32,534 bases of DNA from Gammaproteobacteria bacterium RIFCSPHIGHO2_12_FULL_37_34 (GTDB lineage Bacteria; Pseudomonadota; Gammaproteobacteria; DSM-16500), in NCBI GenBank assembly GCA_001801495.1, contig MGXW01000011.1, positions 1 through 32,534 on the forward strand, in the 5' to 3' direction. Position 1 is the stretch's first letter; each line of letters opens with the position of its first letter. The position numbers and the translations under genes were made by a program. The notes beneath the pieces are model-generated. The model saw only the letters and a list, made by a program, of their open reading frames with translations, made no database searches and was not told the origin of the DNA. This document shows positions 7,265-15,129 of the stretch, in pieces.

Positions 7265-7978
7265 CTATGCTCGATTTAAAGCGATCCATATTATCAATAA
7301 GGTAAGGGCGATAGCAAACCATTGTAATGCATATCCAATGTGCCTTTCTGGACCCATGGTTATGATTTTCCATTCAATAGGATAAGCGGCAACATGGTGT
7401 GGGGTGATGATGAGAATGTAGGGGTAAATTTCTTCTGATAGTAGTTTTGCTATTTTTTGTAGATGAATGTATTCAACACGTAGTGGTGAGGTGTGAATTG
7501 AAGAATCATAGAAATCACCAAAAGCAACATAAGTAGGAGGAGTGTTTAACATGCCAGTGATGGTTATCGTACCACGGATTTCTTTGATAATAGGTAGTTT
7601 GGTGCGGTCAGTGTCTGCAGGAATAAATCCGCGATCGACTAATATAGGTTGAGATAATCCTTGAGCTTTAAATAATGAATAAATCTCATAGCCGATTTGT
7701 CCATAAAATGTTCTATTATCTAATAAAAACGTATGTTGATGATCGAATTCACCATGTAAAGTAACACGGTAAAATCGCAAGTCTTGTTTTTGAAAAAGCT
7801 GAGCTAAATTACGAGCAGTCAAGGGGGGGTGATTCATACGCTCGGTATGGCGAGCTAAAAGTAATTTTTTTTGATTTGCGCGCGTAAGCTGCCAAATACT
7901 TAAGCTAGTGAACAAGCTAATGAGCAAAAAGGCAAGCAGGGTTAATTTCCAATTTTTAATGTAGTGACGTTTTTTAAT
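7265..7978 (-). CDS. SURF1-family cytochrome oxidase assembly protein, probable AUU start
   Basis: SURF1 helps insert heme A into cytochrome oxidase. Family marks are the N-terminal helix ending SIWQLTRANQKK, the motif RFYRVTLHGEFDHQHTFLLDNR, the phrase PILVDRGFIP, and a C-terminal helix after GYALQWFAIALTLLIIW. The first usable conventional start in frame is TTG at 7927, which cuts the first membrane helix. Upstream codons read IKKRHYIKNWKLTLLAFLL, a normal SURF1 head, and begin with ATT at 7978, six bases after an AAGGAG. The nearby ATG (7982) meets a stop after one codon. I therefore propose an ATT start (237 residues). The stop codon lies in a CTTCGACTATGCTC-type sequence. Confidence 0.8.
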   Translation of the reverse strand: MKKRHYIKNWKLTLLAFLLISLFTSLSIWQLTRANQKKLLLARHTERMNHPPLTARNLAQLFQKQDLRFYRVTLHGEFDHQHTFLLDNRTFYGQIGYEIYSLFKAQGLSQPILVDRGFIPADTDRTKLPIIKEIRGTITITGMLNTPPTYVAFGDFYDSSIHTSPLRVEYIHLQKIAKLLSEEIYPYILIITPHHVAAYPIEWKIITMGPERHIGYALQWFAIALTLLIIWIALNRA

Positions 7979-8048
7979 GCATTTCTCCTTATCTCGGAAT
8001 ATAATCTGAAATTGATACTCGTAAAATTATACAAACAGAGTTTCAAAA

Positions 8049-8264
8049 ATGACATTAATAATTAAATTAATCATCGTGCTATTTTTGTTGGGTATTTTTT
8101 TCTCACTTGGCAGCGCGTTATTTTTTTTGGTGAAAGATAAAGGACGCTCCGATCGTACGGTAAAAGCTTTAACATGGCGTATTGCTTTGTCTTTAGTTTT
8201 GTTTATTTTATTATTAATAGCTTTTGCATTAGGATGGATTGCACCCCATCCAATTGCAATGTGA
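8049..8264 (+). CDS. DUF2909 twin-transmembrane protein
   Basis: A 71-residue protein with two hydrophobic helices (about 2-28 and 43-65) joined by a charged loop VKDKGRSDRTVKALTWR. The loop pattern, length and position beside cytochrome-oxidase assembly genes fit the DUF2909 family of twin-transmembrane proteins. Its function is not known; the recurrent neighbourhood suggests a role in oxidase assembly. It diverges from SURF1 across 70 bases and runs into tatA after 9 bases. Confidence 0.75.
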   Translation: MTLIIKLIIVLFLLGIFFSLGSALFFLVKDKGRSDRTVKALTWRIALSLVLFILLLIAFALGWIAPHPIAM

Positions 8265-8273
8265 GGAGGCAAT

Positions 8274-8441
8274 ATGATGTTTCGTAATTTTGGTTCGCTC
8301 TTGTTGGTTTTCCTCATTTTGATGTTAATATTTGGGACGAGGCGCTTACGTGAATTAGGAAATGATTTAGCGGTAGCGATTCGTAGTTTTCGCAAAGGGT
8401 TACAAGAAGATCAAGAAGAAAAAGAAGGAAAGTCGCAATGA
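8274..8441 (+). CDS. tatA: Sec-independent translocase subunit TatA, short form
   Basis: Only 55 residues. It has one N-terminal hydrophobic helix (NFGSLLLVFLILMLIFG), the hinge with TRRLRELGNDL, an amphipathic helix AVAIRSFRKGL, and an acidic/basic tail. This is the TatA/E layout: residues FG before RRLRELG match the hallmark FG.KKLPELG. TatA multimers form the protein-conducting element for folded substrates. GAGGAGG sits five bases before the first ATG (8274); the second ATG (8277) is equally possible. The stop overlaps the tatB start as ATGA. The tail is shorter than in most TatA proteins. Confidence 0.88.
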   Translation: MMFRNFGSLLLVFLILMLIFGTRRLRELGNDLAVAIRSFRKGLQEDQEEKEGKSQ

Positions 8442-8629
8442 GTTTTAGTGTGAGCGAAGTGGTAGTTGTTTTATTAGTGGCACTCTTGGTTATCAAACCA
8501 GAACAGTTGCCAGATGTTGCATTTACATTGGGGCGTTTTACTCAATCTGTTCGACGCGCGCTTCTTAAGATTAAACAAGAGGTGAATGGTTTTATTGAGC
8601 CAACTGAAAAGTCTGATGAGCGAAAATAG
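8438..8629 (+). CDS. tatB: Twin-arginine translocase subunit TatB-like
   Basis: A 63-residue protein with a single hydrophobic N-terminal helix that begins FSVSEVVVVLLVALLV, the hinge KPEQLPDVAFTLGR, and an amphipathic helix RRALLKIKQEVNGF. The Glu near the start of the helix and the Pro-containing hinge are TatB/TatA family marks; the place between tatA and tatC supports TatB, which with TatC binds twin-arginine signal peptides. E. coli TatB is far longer, so the C-terminal tail is reduced here. It overlaps tatA by four bases and tatC by fourteen. Confidence 0.85.
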   Translation: MSFSVSEVVVVLLVALLVIKPEQLPDVAFTLGRFTQSVRRALLKIKQEVNGFIEPTEKSDERK

Positions 8630-9323
8630 TAATACCCTTCATTTTTTAATCGAATTGCGTACAAAGTTAATTTATTCTCTTATTTTGCTGCTTATCTTAT
8701 TTACTGTTTTAATTTATTTTGCTAACGAGCTCTATACCTTGCTTGCTTTACCATTATTAAAATTTTTACCGCAAGGACATTTGATTGCAACACAAATTGT
8801 TTCGCCATTTTTTGTTCCTTTTAAGCTAGCTTTTTGGGTGGCTATGTTGCTAGCCATGCCATTTTTTCTTTATCAGTTGTGGACATTTATCGCTCCTGCT
8901 TTATATAGTAAAGAGCGCAGATTAGTGTGGCCGCTATTGTTTATTAGCAGTGGTTTATTTTATATGGGTATTGCTTTTGCTTACTTTGTTATCTTTCCTA
9001 TTCTCTTTCGTTTTTTATCGCATACTGCTCCTCATGGCGTAATAGTCAGTCCTGATATTGCTGAATATTTAGATTTTACGATGCGTTTATTGTTAACGTT
9101 TGGCGTGTTATTTGAAATTCCGATTGGCATGACTTTGCTGGTTGCAATGAATATCTTCTCTCGAAGCCGATTTATTCAAATGCGTTCTTATGCTATTCTT
9201 GGCGCTTTTATTGTAGGCATGCTGTTTGCACCACCGGATGTGCTATCGCAAACACTCATGGCTATACCCATTTGTTTGTTATACGAGACAGGCATTATAC
9301 TGTCAGCATTTGTGAGCAAATAA
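8616..9323 (+). CDS. tatC: Twin-arginine translocase subunit TatC
   Basis: The polytopic Tat receptor, with six predicted helices in 235 residues. Conserved features are the N-terminal HFLIELRTKL, the loop after helix 2 with PFFLYQLWTFIAPALYSKERR, and the PDVLSQ segment before the last helices. The frame is open from an upstream ATG at 8586, but the ATG at 8616 (MSENSNTLHFLIELR) gives the expected N-terminus. The overlap with tatB points to coupled translation. The Rieske gene downstream, 62 bases away, encodes a predicted Tat substrate. Confidence 0.94.
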   Translation: MSENSNTLHFLIELRTKLIYSLILLLILFTVLIYFANELYTLLALPLLKFLPQGHLIATQIVSPFFVPFKLAFWVAMLLAMPFFLYQLWTFIAPALYSKERRLVWPLLFISSGLFYMGIAFAYFVIFPILFRFLSHTAPHGVIVSPDIAEYLDFTMRLLLTFGVLFEIPIGMTLLVAMNIFSRSRFIQMRSYAILGAFIVGMLFAPPDVLSQTLMAIPICLLYETGIILSAFVSK

Positions 9324-9385
9324 AAAAGCTGGCCATCTTTTGTTTGAATGATTAGAATTTCAGTTTATATCGAAAGGGTTATGCT

Positions 9386-9991
9386 GTGACAGATAAAATT
9401 GATCAAAGTCGGCGTTGTTTCTTGCGTCGCGCAACAACAGCAGTAGGTGGAATTGGGCTGGCAGCAGCATCGGTTCCGTTTCTTTCTTACTGGTTGCCAA
9501 GTGCTGATACAGAAGCTGCTGCTGCGCCTATCACAGTTGATATTAGTTCTTTACAACCACGACAACAATTAACCATTCCTTGGCGAAGCATGCCGGTTTG
9601 GGTGATTTATCGTGATCAAAGTATGTTGGATTCTTTACCCAAACTTGATAGCACGTTGCGAGATCCGCTAAGTGAGCAAGATCAACAACCTACCTATTGT
9701 AAAAACATGAATCGCTCGATCAAGCTGCCATTTTTTATTGTTATTGGCATCTGTACCCATCTGGGTTGTGTGCCTACTTATCGACCAGATGTGGCCAGTG
9801 TGTCTCCTGATTGGTTAGGAGGATTTTATTGTCCTTGTCATGGATCGAAGTATGATTTAGCTGGACGTGTTTACCAAGATGTGCCTGCACCATTAAATCT
9901 CAAAATTCCTAGGCATATGTATGTGAGCGAAACAGAAATTTTAATAGGTCAAGATCAAGAAGGTGTGGAGGGTGCGATATCGATTGGTTGA
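9386..9991 (+). CDS. petA: Ubiquinol-cytochrome c reductase, Rieske iron-sulfur subunit
   Basis: Carries the 2Fe-2S cluster of the cytochrome bc1 complex. The N-terminus has a near-perfect Tat signal, SRRCFLR at residues 8-14, followed by a glycine/alanine-rich helix that stays as the membrane anchor. The cluster ligands are Cys and His in CTHLGC and CPCHGS. The length of 201 is normal. The start is GTG at 9386; the overlapping ATG at 9381 meets a stop at once in its own frame. It opens petABC and stands directly after tatABC. Confidence 0.95.
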   Translation: MTDKIDQSRRCFLRRATTAVGGIGLAAASVPFLSYWLPSADTEAAAAPITVDISSLQPRQQLTIPWRSMPVWVIYRDQSMLDSLPKLDSTLRDPLSEQDQQPTYCKNMNRSIKLPFFIVIGICTHLGCVPTYRPDVASVSPDWLGGFYCPCHGSKYDLAGRVYQDVPAPLNLKIPRHMYVSETEILIGQDQEGVEGAISIG

Positions 9992-10004
9992 TAACAATAT
10001 TTGA

Positions 10005-10140
10005 AGAGAATGTTCATTAAACTGTGTCATTGCTTATGTAGACGAGGGACGTCGCGGCCATGGATGGTTTAAAGCGCCGAGTACAGGGATGTACGTTCCC
10101 GAGTTACATAAGCAATGACACAGTTTAATGAACATTCTCT
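10005..10140. mobile_element. MITE-like element with 36-bp terminal inverted repeats in petA-petB gap
   Basis: 10005-10040 and 10105-10140 are perfect reverse complements (36 bp, starting AGAGAATGTT). They flank a 64-bp core (10041-10104) that is visibly richer in G and C than its surroundings and contains GTAC-AGGGAT-GTAC and CCATGGATGG. The 6 bp ATTTGA occurs directly outside both ends (9999-10004 and 10141-10146), as expected for a target-site duplication. No transposase frame is present. It begins 13 bases after the petA stop and ends 40 bases before petB, so it should fold as a large hairpin in petABC mRNA. Confidence 0.82.
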
Positions 10141-10180
10141 ATTTGAATGTGAGAAGTTGTAACAAAAGTGAGAAACAACG

Positions 10181-11416
10181 ATGACAGAAAAAGCGATAAG
10201 CCAGAAAAACCGTTTGATGCAATGGGTAGATAAACGCTATCCATTAACAGAATTTTGGCAAAAACATTTAAGCAAGTATTATGCCCCGCGTAATTTTAAT
10301 TTCTGGTATTTTTTTGGTTCTTTCTCCTTACTGGTTTTTGTCATGCAAATTGCGACAGGCATTTGGTTGGTGATGGAATACACGCCGACTGCAAACGATT
10401 CATTTGCTTCCGTCCAGCATATTATGCGTGAAGTTCGCTATGGTTGGTTATTGCGATTTATGCATACCACAGGGGCATCAGCATTTTTTGTTGTGGTTTA
10501 CTTACATATGTATCGCGGATTAATGTATGGCTCTTATCAAAAACCTCGTGAATTAGTGTGGTTGATTGGTATGGTCATTTATTTTTTGCTGCTTATCGAA
10601 GCATTTACCGGCTACGTTTTACCATGGGGACAGATGTCTTATTGGGGTGCAGCTGTTATTACTTCTTTTGCTAGTGCGATTCCATATTTAGGCGAACAAA
10701 TACTCATTTGGTTGCGTGGTGATTTTAATGTTTCAGGTGTGACATTACATCGTTTCTTTTCACTTCATGTGATTGCTATTCCATTATTTTTAGCGGCTTT
10801 AGTGTTTGTTCATCTTGTTGCCTTACACCATGTTGGTTCGAACAATCCTGATGGCATTGAAATCAAAGATAAAAAAGATAAAGAGGGTGTACCATTGGAT
10901 GGCATACCTTTTCATCCTTATTACACTGTTAAAGATTTAGTTGGTGTCGTTGTGTTTTTATTTGTGTTTAGTGTCATTGTATTTTTTATTCCAATGATGG
11001 GCGGTTATTTTCTTGAGCATGACAATTTTGTGCCTGCTAATCCTATGGTGACACCATTAGAAATTTCTCCTGTTTGGTATATGACACCATTTTATGCGAT
11101 ATTAAGAGCTATTCCTAATAAATTAATGGGATTGATGGCAATGGCATCGGCTATTGCTATTATGTTTGTTTTGCCCTGGTTAGATAGAAGTCGAGTACGC
11201 TCGATTCGTTATAAAGGCATACTATCTAAAATTGCAATTGTAGTTTTTGTCATTAGTTTTATCGGATTAGGGTATTTGGGTAGTGAGCCTGTTTCAACGG
11301 TGCGTACCTTATTAGCACGCATATTTACCATTACTTATTTTGCTTTCTTTTTGTTAATGCCAATATATACTCTCATGGAAAAAACCAAACCTTTACCAGA
11401 ACGGGTTACGGAATGA
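10181..11416 (+). CDS. petB: Ubiquinol-cytochrome c reductase, cytochrome b subunit
   Basis: The central membrane subunit of bc1, which holds both b hemes and the quinone sites. The heme ligands lie in RFMHTTGASAFFVVVYLHMY (helix B) and in HRFFSLHVIAIPLFLAALVF.H (helix D). The quinol-site motif GYVLPWGQMSYWGAAVIT and the PDW-region variant (VTPLEISPVWYMTPFYAILR) are visible. The length of 411 is in the normal range. It overlaps petC by four bases (ATGA). It is separated from petA by the MITE-like element, which might lower its expression relative to petA. Confidence 0.96.
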   Translation: MTEKAISQKNRLMQWVDKRYPLTEFWQKHLSKYYAPRNFNFWYFFGSFSLLVFVMQIATGIWLVMEYTPTANDSFASVQHIMREVRYGWLLRFMHTTGASAFFVVVYLHMYRGLMYGSYQKPRELVWLIGMVIYFLLLIEAFTGYVLPWGQMSYWGAAVITSFASAIPYLGEQILIWLRGDFNVSGVTLHRFFSLHVIAIPLFLAALVFVHLVALHHVGSNNPDGIEIKDKKDKEGVPLDGIPFHPYYTVKDLVGVVVFLFVFSVIVFFIPMMGGYFLEHDNFVPANPMVTPLEISPVWYMTPFYAILRAIPNKLMGLMAMASAIAIMFVLPWLDRSRVRSIRYKGILSKIAIVVFVISFIGLGYLGSEPVSTVRTLLARIFTITYFAFFLLMPIYTLMEKTKPLPERVTE

Positions 11417-12114
11417 TGCGTTATTTATTAGTGGTTTTATTTTTTTTATGTTCATCTGCAGCATGGCCGCAAAATTCTGTTGAGAATTTAGTGTTGGCAA
11501 CCGCACCTATCGATCAATCGGATATGAATTCAATCAAGCGCGGCGCAACCTTTTTTGCAGCCAATTGTATGGCTTGCCATACGCTGGTTTATTTACGCTA
11601 CGATAAAGTTGCTCAAGATGCAGGGATTACTCTTGATAAAATGCCGATTAATGTTAGTAATTGGCCGTTTGGAATTAAACCGCCGGATTTATCATTAGAA
11701 GCAAGCATTCGTGGTGTTGATTGGATTTATACTTATTTACACAGCTTCTATCAAGATAGCTCACGACCAACGGGCGTCAATAATTTACTTATTCCAAATA
11801 CAGCCATGTCAGGCATACTTGCACCTTATCAAGGTGATCAAGTGCTGGTAACAAACAAAGTGAGTCTTGGGATTCTTTATAATGATACAAATTGGTATGA
11901 TTTATTGGTATTGACTAAACAAGGCAGCATGACGCCTGAGCAATTTGATGCAACCATGGCTGATCTTGTTAATTTCTTAGCTTATGCCGCCGAACCTTTT
12001 CATGAAGAGCAGCGCCATCTTGGATGGTGGGTGCTTGGGTTTTTAGCGGTTTTATTTGTATTGATGTATTTTCTAAAGAAAGAATATTGGAAGGATGTCA
12101 AAAAGAATAAGTAA
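11413..12114 (+). CDS. petC: Ubiquinol-cytochrome c reductase, cytochrome c1 subunit
   Basis: A periplasmic c-type cytochrome anchored at its C-terminus. It has a signal peptide (residues 1-19, ending SSAAWPQ), the heme motif NCMACH (Cys52, Cys55, His56), the likely Met ligand in PNTAMSG, and a terminal helix HLGWWVLGFLAVLFVLMYFL followed by a lysine-rich tail. ATGATG gives two starts; the first overlaps the petB stop. It is the last gene of petABC. The next gene begins 20 bases inside its 3' end. Confidence 0.95.
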   Translation: MMRYLLVVLFFLCSSAAWPQNSVENLVLATAPIDQSDMNSIKRGATFFAANCMACHTLVYLRYDKVAQDAGITLDKMPINVSNWPFGIKPPDLSLEASIRGVDWIYTYLHSFYQDSSRPTGVNNLLIPNTAMSGILAPYQGDQVLVTNKVSLGILYNDTNWYDLLVLTKQGSMTPEQFDATMADLVNFLAYAAEPFHEEQRHLGWWVLGFLAVLFVLMYFLKKEYWKDVKKNK

Positions 12115-12604
12115 GTTATTTTTTCGAAGTTCATCGAATTTCTGTAGCGTATTATCCCGGCGTTTTGTCAAATTAAATAACGAAATTTTCGCTTGTTTTC
12201 TTCAATCTGATTATCCAGATAATGAATATCTTTATGAACGGCGATTGCATGTTCAAAAAAATAAATGTATGAAATTCATTTCAACTGTTACGGAACAAAC
12301 GAAAATGTATGATCGTTTTTATTCTATTATGTTGGATTATTCGCAATTAAGGCATCGTGTTCCTGATCATACTATTTTTGAAATATGTCGACATGAATTA
12401 ATCGCCATTCGGCAAGCGATCAATAACATATTGCAAAACATGATTTACTTTACTGTTAACGATGAAAGGAATATTGAAATTCTGCGAGAAAAAATTGATC
12501 GTTTTGAAGATATCTATCAGAATGTTTTACGTGTCACTGCTCGCGATCCAATAGCGTTCGTTTTATTTATTGATAGCCTTAAAATGTTTGGACGCACAAA
12601 ATGA
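12095..12604 (+). CDS. Hypothetical protein resembling the cytoplasmic part of a FUSC transporter
   Basis: 169 residues, with no membrane segment or signal peptide. The N-terminus is basic (MSKRISKLFFRSSSNFCSVL); the rest is helical and ends RDPIAFVLFIDSLKMFGRTK. The patterns ERRLHVQKNKCMKFI and DYSQLRHRVPDHTIFEICRHEL remind me of the soluble helical domain that follows the first membrane half in FUSC/YccS-type transporters. The next gene resembles the second half of the same type. It overlaps petC by 20 bases and the next gene by four (ATGA), so all are likely on one transcript. It may be half of a split transporter or a remnant; the assignment is by pattern only. Confidence 0.55.
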   Translation: MSKRISKLFFRSSSNFCSVLSRRFVKLNNEIFACFLQSDYPDNEYLYERRLHVQKNKCMKFISTVTEQTKMYDRFYSIMLDYSQLRHRVPDHTIFEICRHELIAIRQAINNILQNMIYFTVNDERNIEILREKIDRFEDIYQNVLRVTARDPIAFVLFIDSLKMFGRTK

Positions 12605-13476
12605 GTATAAACTATTTCAAGTTAATCACCAAACTAAGTATGGCTATCGCCATTGTGATCATACTGCATTATTATTTATTCTTAACTAATATTTATTGGG
12701 TACTATTGTCTGCAATTTTAGCTAGTCTACCAACGCATGGTTCAATTATGAGAAGGGGATTCATTATTCTTTTCATTTTGTTTATCGTCGTTATCATCAT
12801 GCAGTTCTTTGTGCCTATCATTGTTCATGATCGCATGATAGATGTTATATTTGGTGTTGCAATAGGAACCTTTTGTCAATTGATATGGCCAATCAATCTG
12901 GTTCAAGAATTTAGTGAAGATATTTTACCCGTTTTGCAACAAGTAGCTGATTATCTTGAAACCAGCATTCTTCATTTTTCAGAAAAAGAATATTCACAAG
13001 AATGGTTTGAAAAAAAAATAAATTTAGAAAAAATGCTTTCAAAGAAAATCGCCTATCCAGAATGGGTTTTTGCAACTGGTTTCAATCCGGGATTGCGAGG
13101 AGGGTTTCGATTTTTTTTAATTCATTTAGATCGCATCATTGAATTATTATTTGCGCTTACCTATTTACTCGATCGGTTTATTACACAACATACAAATCAG
13201 ATGATGCGTGATTTAATCATTCATTCCATGAAGGTTCATCATGAAATTTTTAACATTCTTATCAACTATTTCAAGCATAATCAATTGGGGTATTTTTCAA
13301 TTGATTATGATAGCGATATTGCAACATTAGATAAAACAATATGGCAAATACTGCCTGCACGTTTAGAAGGCATTGATTTATCTGAGGAGCCACTGACATT
13401 GCTTGCTTTGGTACGCAACATAAAAGATACACGCAGGTGGCTATTAAAGTTATTATCGGCTTTGCCTGATGAGTGA
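12601..13476 (+). CDS. FUSC-like membrane protein (aromatic-acid-exporter type half)
   Basis: 291 residues. Residues 8-100 form about four hydrophobic segments with the phrase NIYWVLLSAILASLPTHGS, then RRGF and DVIFGVAIGTFCQLIWP, which fits the repeat of FUSC-family transporters (efflux of aromatic acids or polyamine-like compounds). Residues 105-291 are a soluble helical domain. Full-length family members have two such membrane-plus-soluble halves. Here only one membrane half is present, and the preceding gene supplies only a soluble domain. It is translationally coupled to that gene. The substrate cannot be inferred. Confidence 0.6.
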   Translation: MSINYFKLITKLSMAIAIVIILHYYLFLTNIYWVLLSAILASLPTHGSIMRRGFIILFILFIVVIIMQFFVPIIVHDRMIDVIFGVAIGTFCQLIWPINLVQEFSEDILPVLQQVADYLETSILHFSEKEYSQEWFEKKINLEKMLSKKIAYPEWVFATGFNPGLRGGFRFFLIHLDRIIELLFALTYLLDRFITQHTNQMMRDLIIHSMKVHHEIFNILINYFKHNQLGYFSIDYDSDIATLDKTIWQILPARLEGIDLSEEPLTLLALVRNIKDTRRWLLKLLSALPDE

Positions 13477-13550
13477 CTTAATATAAAGTAAGGCTTTATT
13501 ACTACTCACATGCTGTTTTTTTGGGCATTCCTATTTTATCAAAGAGACGT

Positions 13551-13556
13551 TATACT
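13551..13556 (+). promoter_or_regulatory. Candidate -10 element of the gcv operon
   Basis: TATACT lies 34 bases upstream of the proposed gcvT start. No good -35 hexamer is seen at the right distance (TTCCTA at 17 bp), so an activator may be needed. I saw no glycine-riboswitch-like core in 13477-13589. Confidence 0.3.
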
Positions 13557-13589
13557 GCTTTTCCTATTTTACTACCAAGGAAGCTTCAC

Positions 13590-14678
13590 GTGGGAAAACG
13601 AACCCCTTTTTACGATTTGCACTTACAAGCCCATGCTAAAATCGTTGATTTTGCTGATTGGGATATGCCTCTTCATTATGGTTCTCAAATTCAAGAACAT
13701 CATTCTATCCGTAAGCAAGCAGGTATGTTTGATGTATCGCATATGGGTATAGTTGATTTGCTTGGGCAAGATACCCAGCTTTTTTTGCGTCGCTTATTAG
13801 CAAATAACATAGATCGCTTAAGCTCAGGAAAAGCGTTATACACTTGCATGTTGAATGAGCATGGTGGGATCATTGATGATTTGATTGTTTATAAAATTGC
13901 CGATACTATGTATCGACTTGTAATCAATGCGGGAACCCGCGCAAAAGATTTAGCGTGGATGAAATCTCAAATTGTATCATTACGGGTAGAAATGATTGAA
14001 CGGACTGATTTGGTCATGTTGGCTGTTCAGGGTCCTTTGGCAAAAGAAAAACTTATTCATTGCTTATCTTTGCCAGGCATAGAAACCATACAACAATTAA
14101 AACCATTTACTTTTATTGTACTTGGAGATTGTTTTATTGCGCGAACAGGTTACACAGGCGAAGATGGTTATGAGATGATTTTTCCAAGTAGTGAGGCTGC
14201 GACTTATTGGCAAGCTTGTCTTTTGGCTGGTATACAGCCTTGTGGATTAGGTGCACGTGATACTTTACGTTTAGAAGCGGGCTTAAATTTGTATGGATCT
14301 GATATGGATGAAACAGTTACCCCACTTGAATCTAATCTGACTTGGACGGTTGCTCTTCAGCCAACAGATAGAGATTTCATTGGTCGTGTAGCATTAGAAA
14401 AACAACTGAAAGAGGGTGTGAAAAGGCGATTGGTAGGTCTTATTTTAAACGGCCCTGGTATCATGCGTAATCATCAAAAAGTATTTATCACTCATCGTGA
14501 TGAAGGCGAAGTGACAAGTGGTGGTTATTCACCAACTTTAGAAAAAAGTATTGCATTTGCGCGCTTGCCAGCTATAACCACTTCGCAATGTTTTGTTGAA
14601 ATACGCAATAAACGTATTCCTGCACATATTGTTCCATTACCTTTTGTACGCAGCGGAAAGAAAATGGTAACTGTTTAG
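13590..14678 (+). CDS. gcvT: Glycine cleavage system T protein (aminomethyltransferase)
   Basis: Transfers the methylene group from H-protein-bound aminomethyl to tetrahydrofolate and releases ammonia. Family landmarks are AKIVDFADWDMPLHYG near the N-terminus, FDVSHMG, RTGYTGEDGYEM, and LGARDTLRLEAGLNLYGSD. The frame is open from an ATG at 13521, but the preferred start is GTG at 13590 (MGKRTPFYDLHLQ), eight bases after AAGGA; this gives 362 residues, matching the E. coli protein length. It is first in a gcvT-H-PA-PB operon. Confidence 0.95.
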   Translation: MGKRTPFYDLHLQAHAKIVDFADWDMPLHYGSQIQEHHSIRKQAGMFDVSHMGIVDLLGQDTQLFLRRLLANNIDRLSSGKALYTCMLNEHGGIIDDLIVYKIADTMYRLVINAGTRAKDLAWMKSQIVSLRVEMIERTDLVMLAVQGPLAKEKLIHCLSLPGIETIQQLKPFTFIVLGDCFIARTGYTGEDGYEMIFPSSEAATYWQACLLAGIQPCGLGARDTLRLEAGLNLYGSDMDETVTPLESNLTWTVALQPTDRDFIGRVALEKQLKEGVKRRLVGLILNGPGIMRNHQKVFITHRDEGEVTSGGYSPTLEKSIAFARLPAITTSQCFVEIRNKRIPAHIVPLPFVRSGKKMVTV

Positions 14679-14721
14679 GTGATGGCGTCAATTTTAAAAC
14701 GCGTTTAAAGATGGAGTAACA

Positions 14722-15114
14722 ATGATGAGTAACATACCTGCAAGTTTGAAATATACCAAAACTCACGAGTGGATACGTAAAGAAGATGACTTCATTACCA
14801 TTGGTATTACCGATCATGCACAAACGATGTTAGGTGATTTGGTCTATGTGGAATTGCCAGAAGTCGATACGAATGTTCATGGCGGACAGGAATGCGCTAT
14901 TGTTGAATCGGTGAAAGCAGCTGCTGATATTTATTGTCCGGTATCAGGCGAAATTGTTGAGGTGAATCGTGCTGCGATTGAAAATCCACAACTGATTAAT
15001 CAAGATCCTTATGGTAAGGGGTGGTTGTTTCGAGTGCGGCCTGATGAAAAAAGCAATTTAGCATTATTAAATGCAAATGAATATTCTAAAGTTGTTGCAT
15101 CTGAAGCACATTGA
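14722..15114 (+). CDS. gcvH: Glycine cleavage system H protein
   Basis: The lipoyl shuttle of the glycine cleavage complex. The lipoylated lysine is Lys65 in AIVESVKAAADIYCPVSGE. KYTKTHEWIR at the N-terminus and GWLFRV near the C-terminus are family marks. The length of 130 is normal. Two start codons are in tandem (ATGATG); GGAG lies seven bases before the first. It stands 43 bases after gcvT and 15 before gcvPA. Confidence 0.95.
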   Translation: MMSNIPASLKYTKTHEWIRKEDDFITIGITDHAQTMLGDLVYVELPEVDTNVHGGQECAIVESVKAAADIYCPVSGEIVEVNRAAIENPQLINQDPYGKGWLFRVRPDEKSNLALLNANEYSKVVASEAH

Positions 15115-15129
15115 TGAGCGGAGTTATTT

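Noticed and set aside
8027..8395. 122-residue minus-strand frame opposite DUF2909 and tatA
   Set aside because: Lysine/asparagine-rich translation of the antisense of two recognisable genes; no start signal.
13477..13589. Glycine riboswitch before gcvT
   Set aside because: No conserved core or paired stems of the glycine aptamer could be found in the 113-base leader.
14572..14823. Minus-strand frame over the gcvT-gcvH junction
   Set aside because: Antisense of two conserved genes; no independent support.
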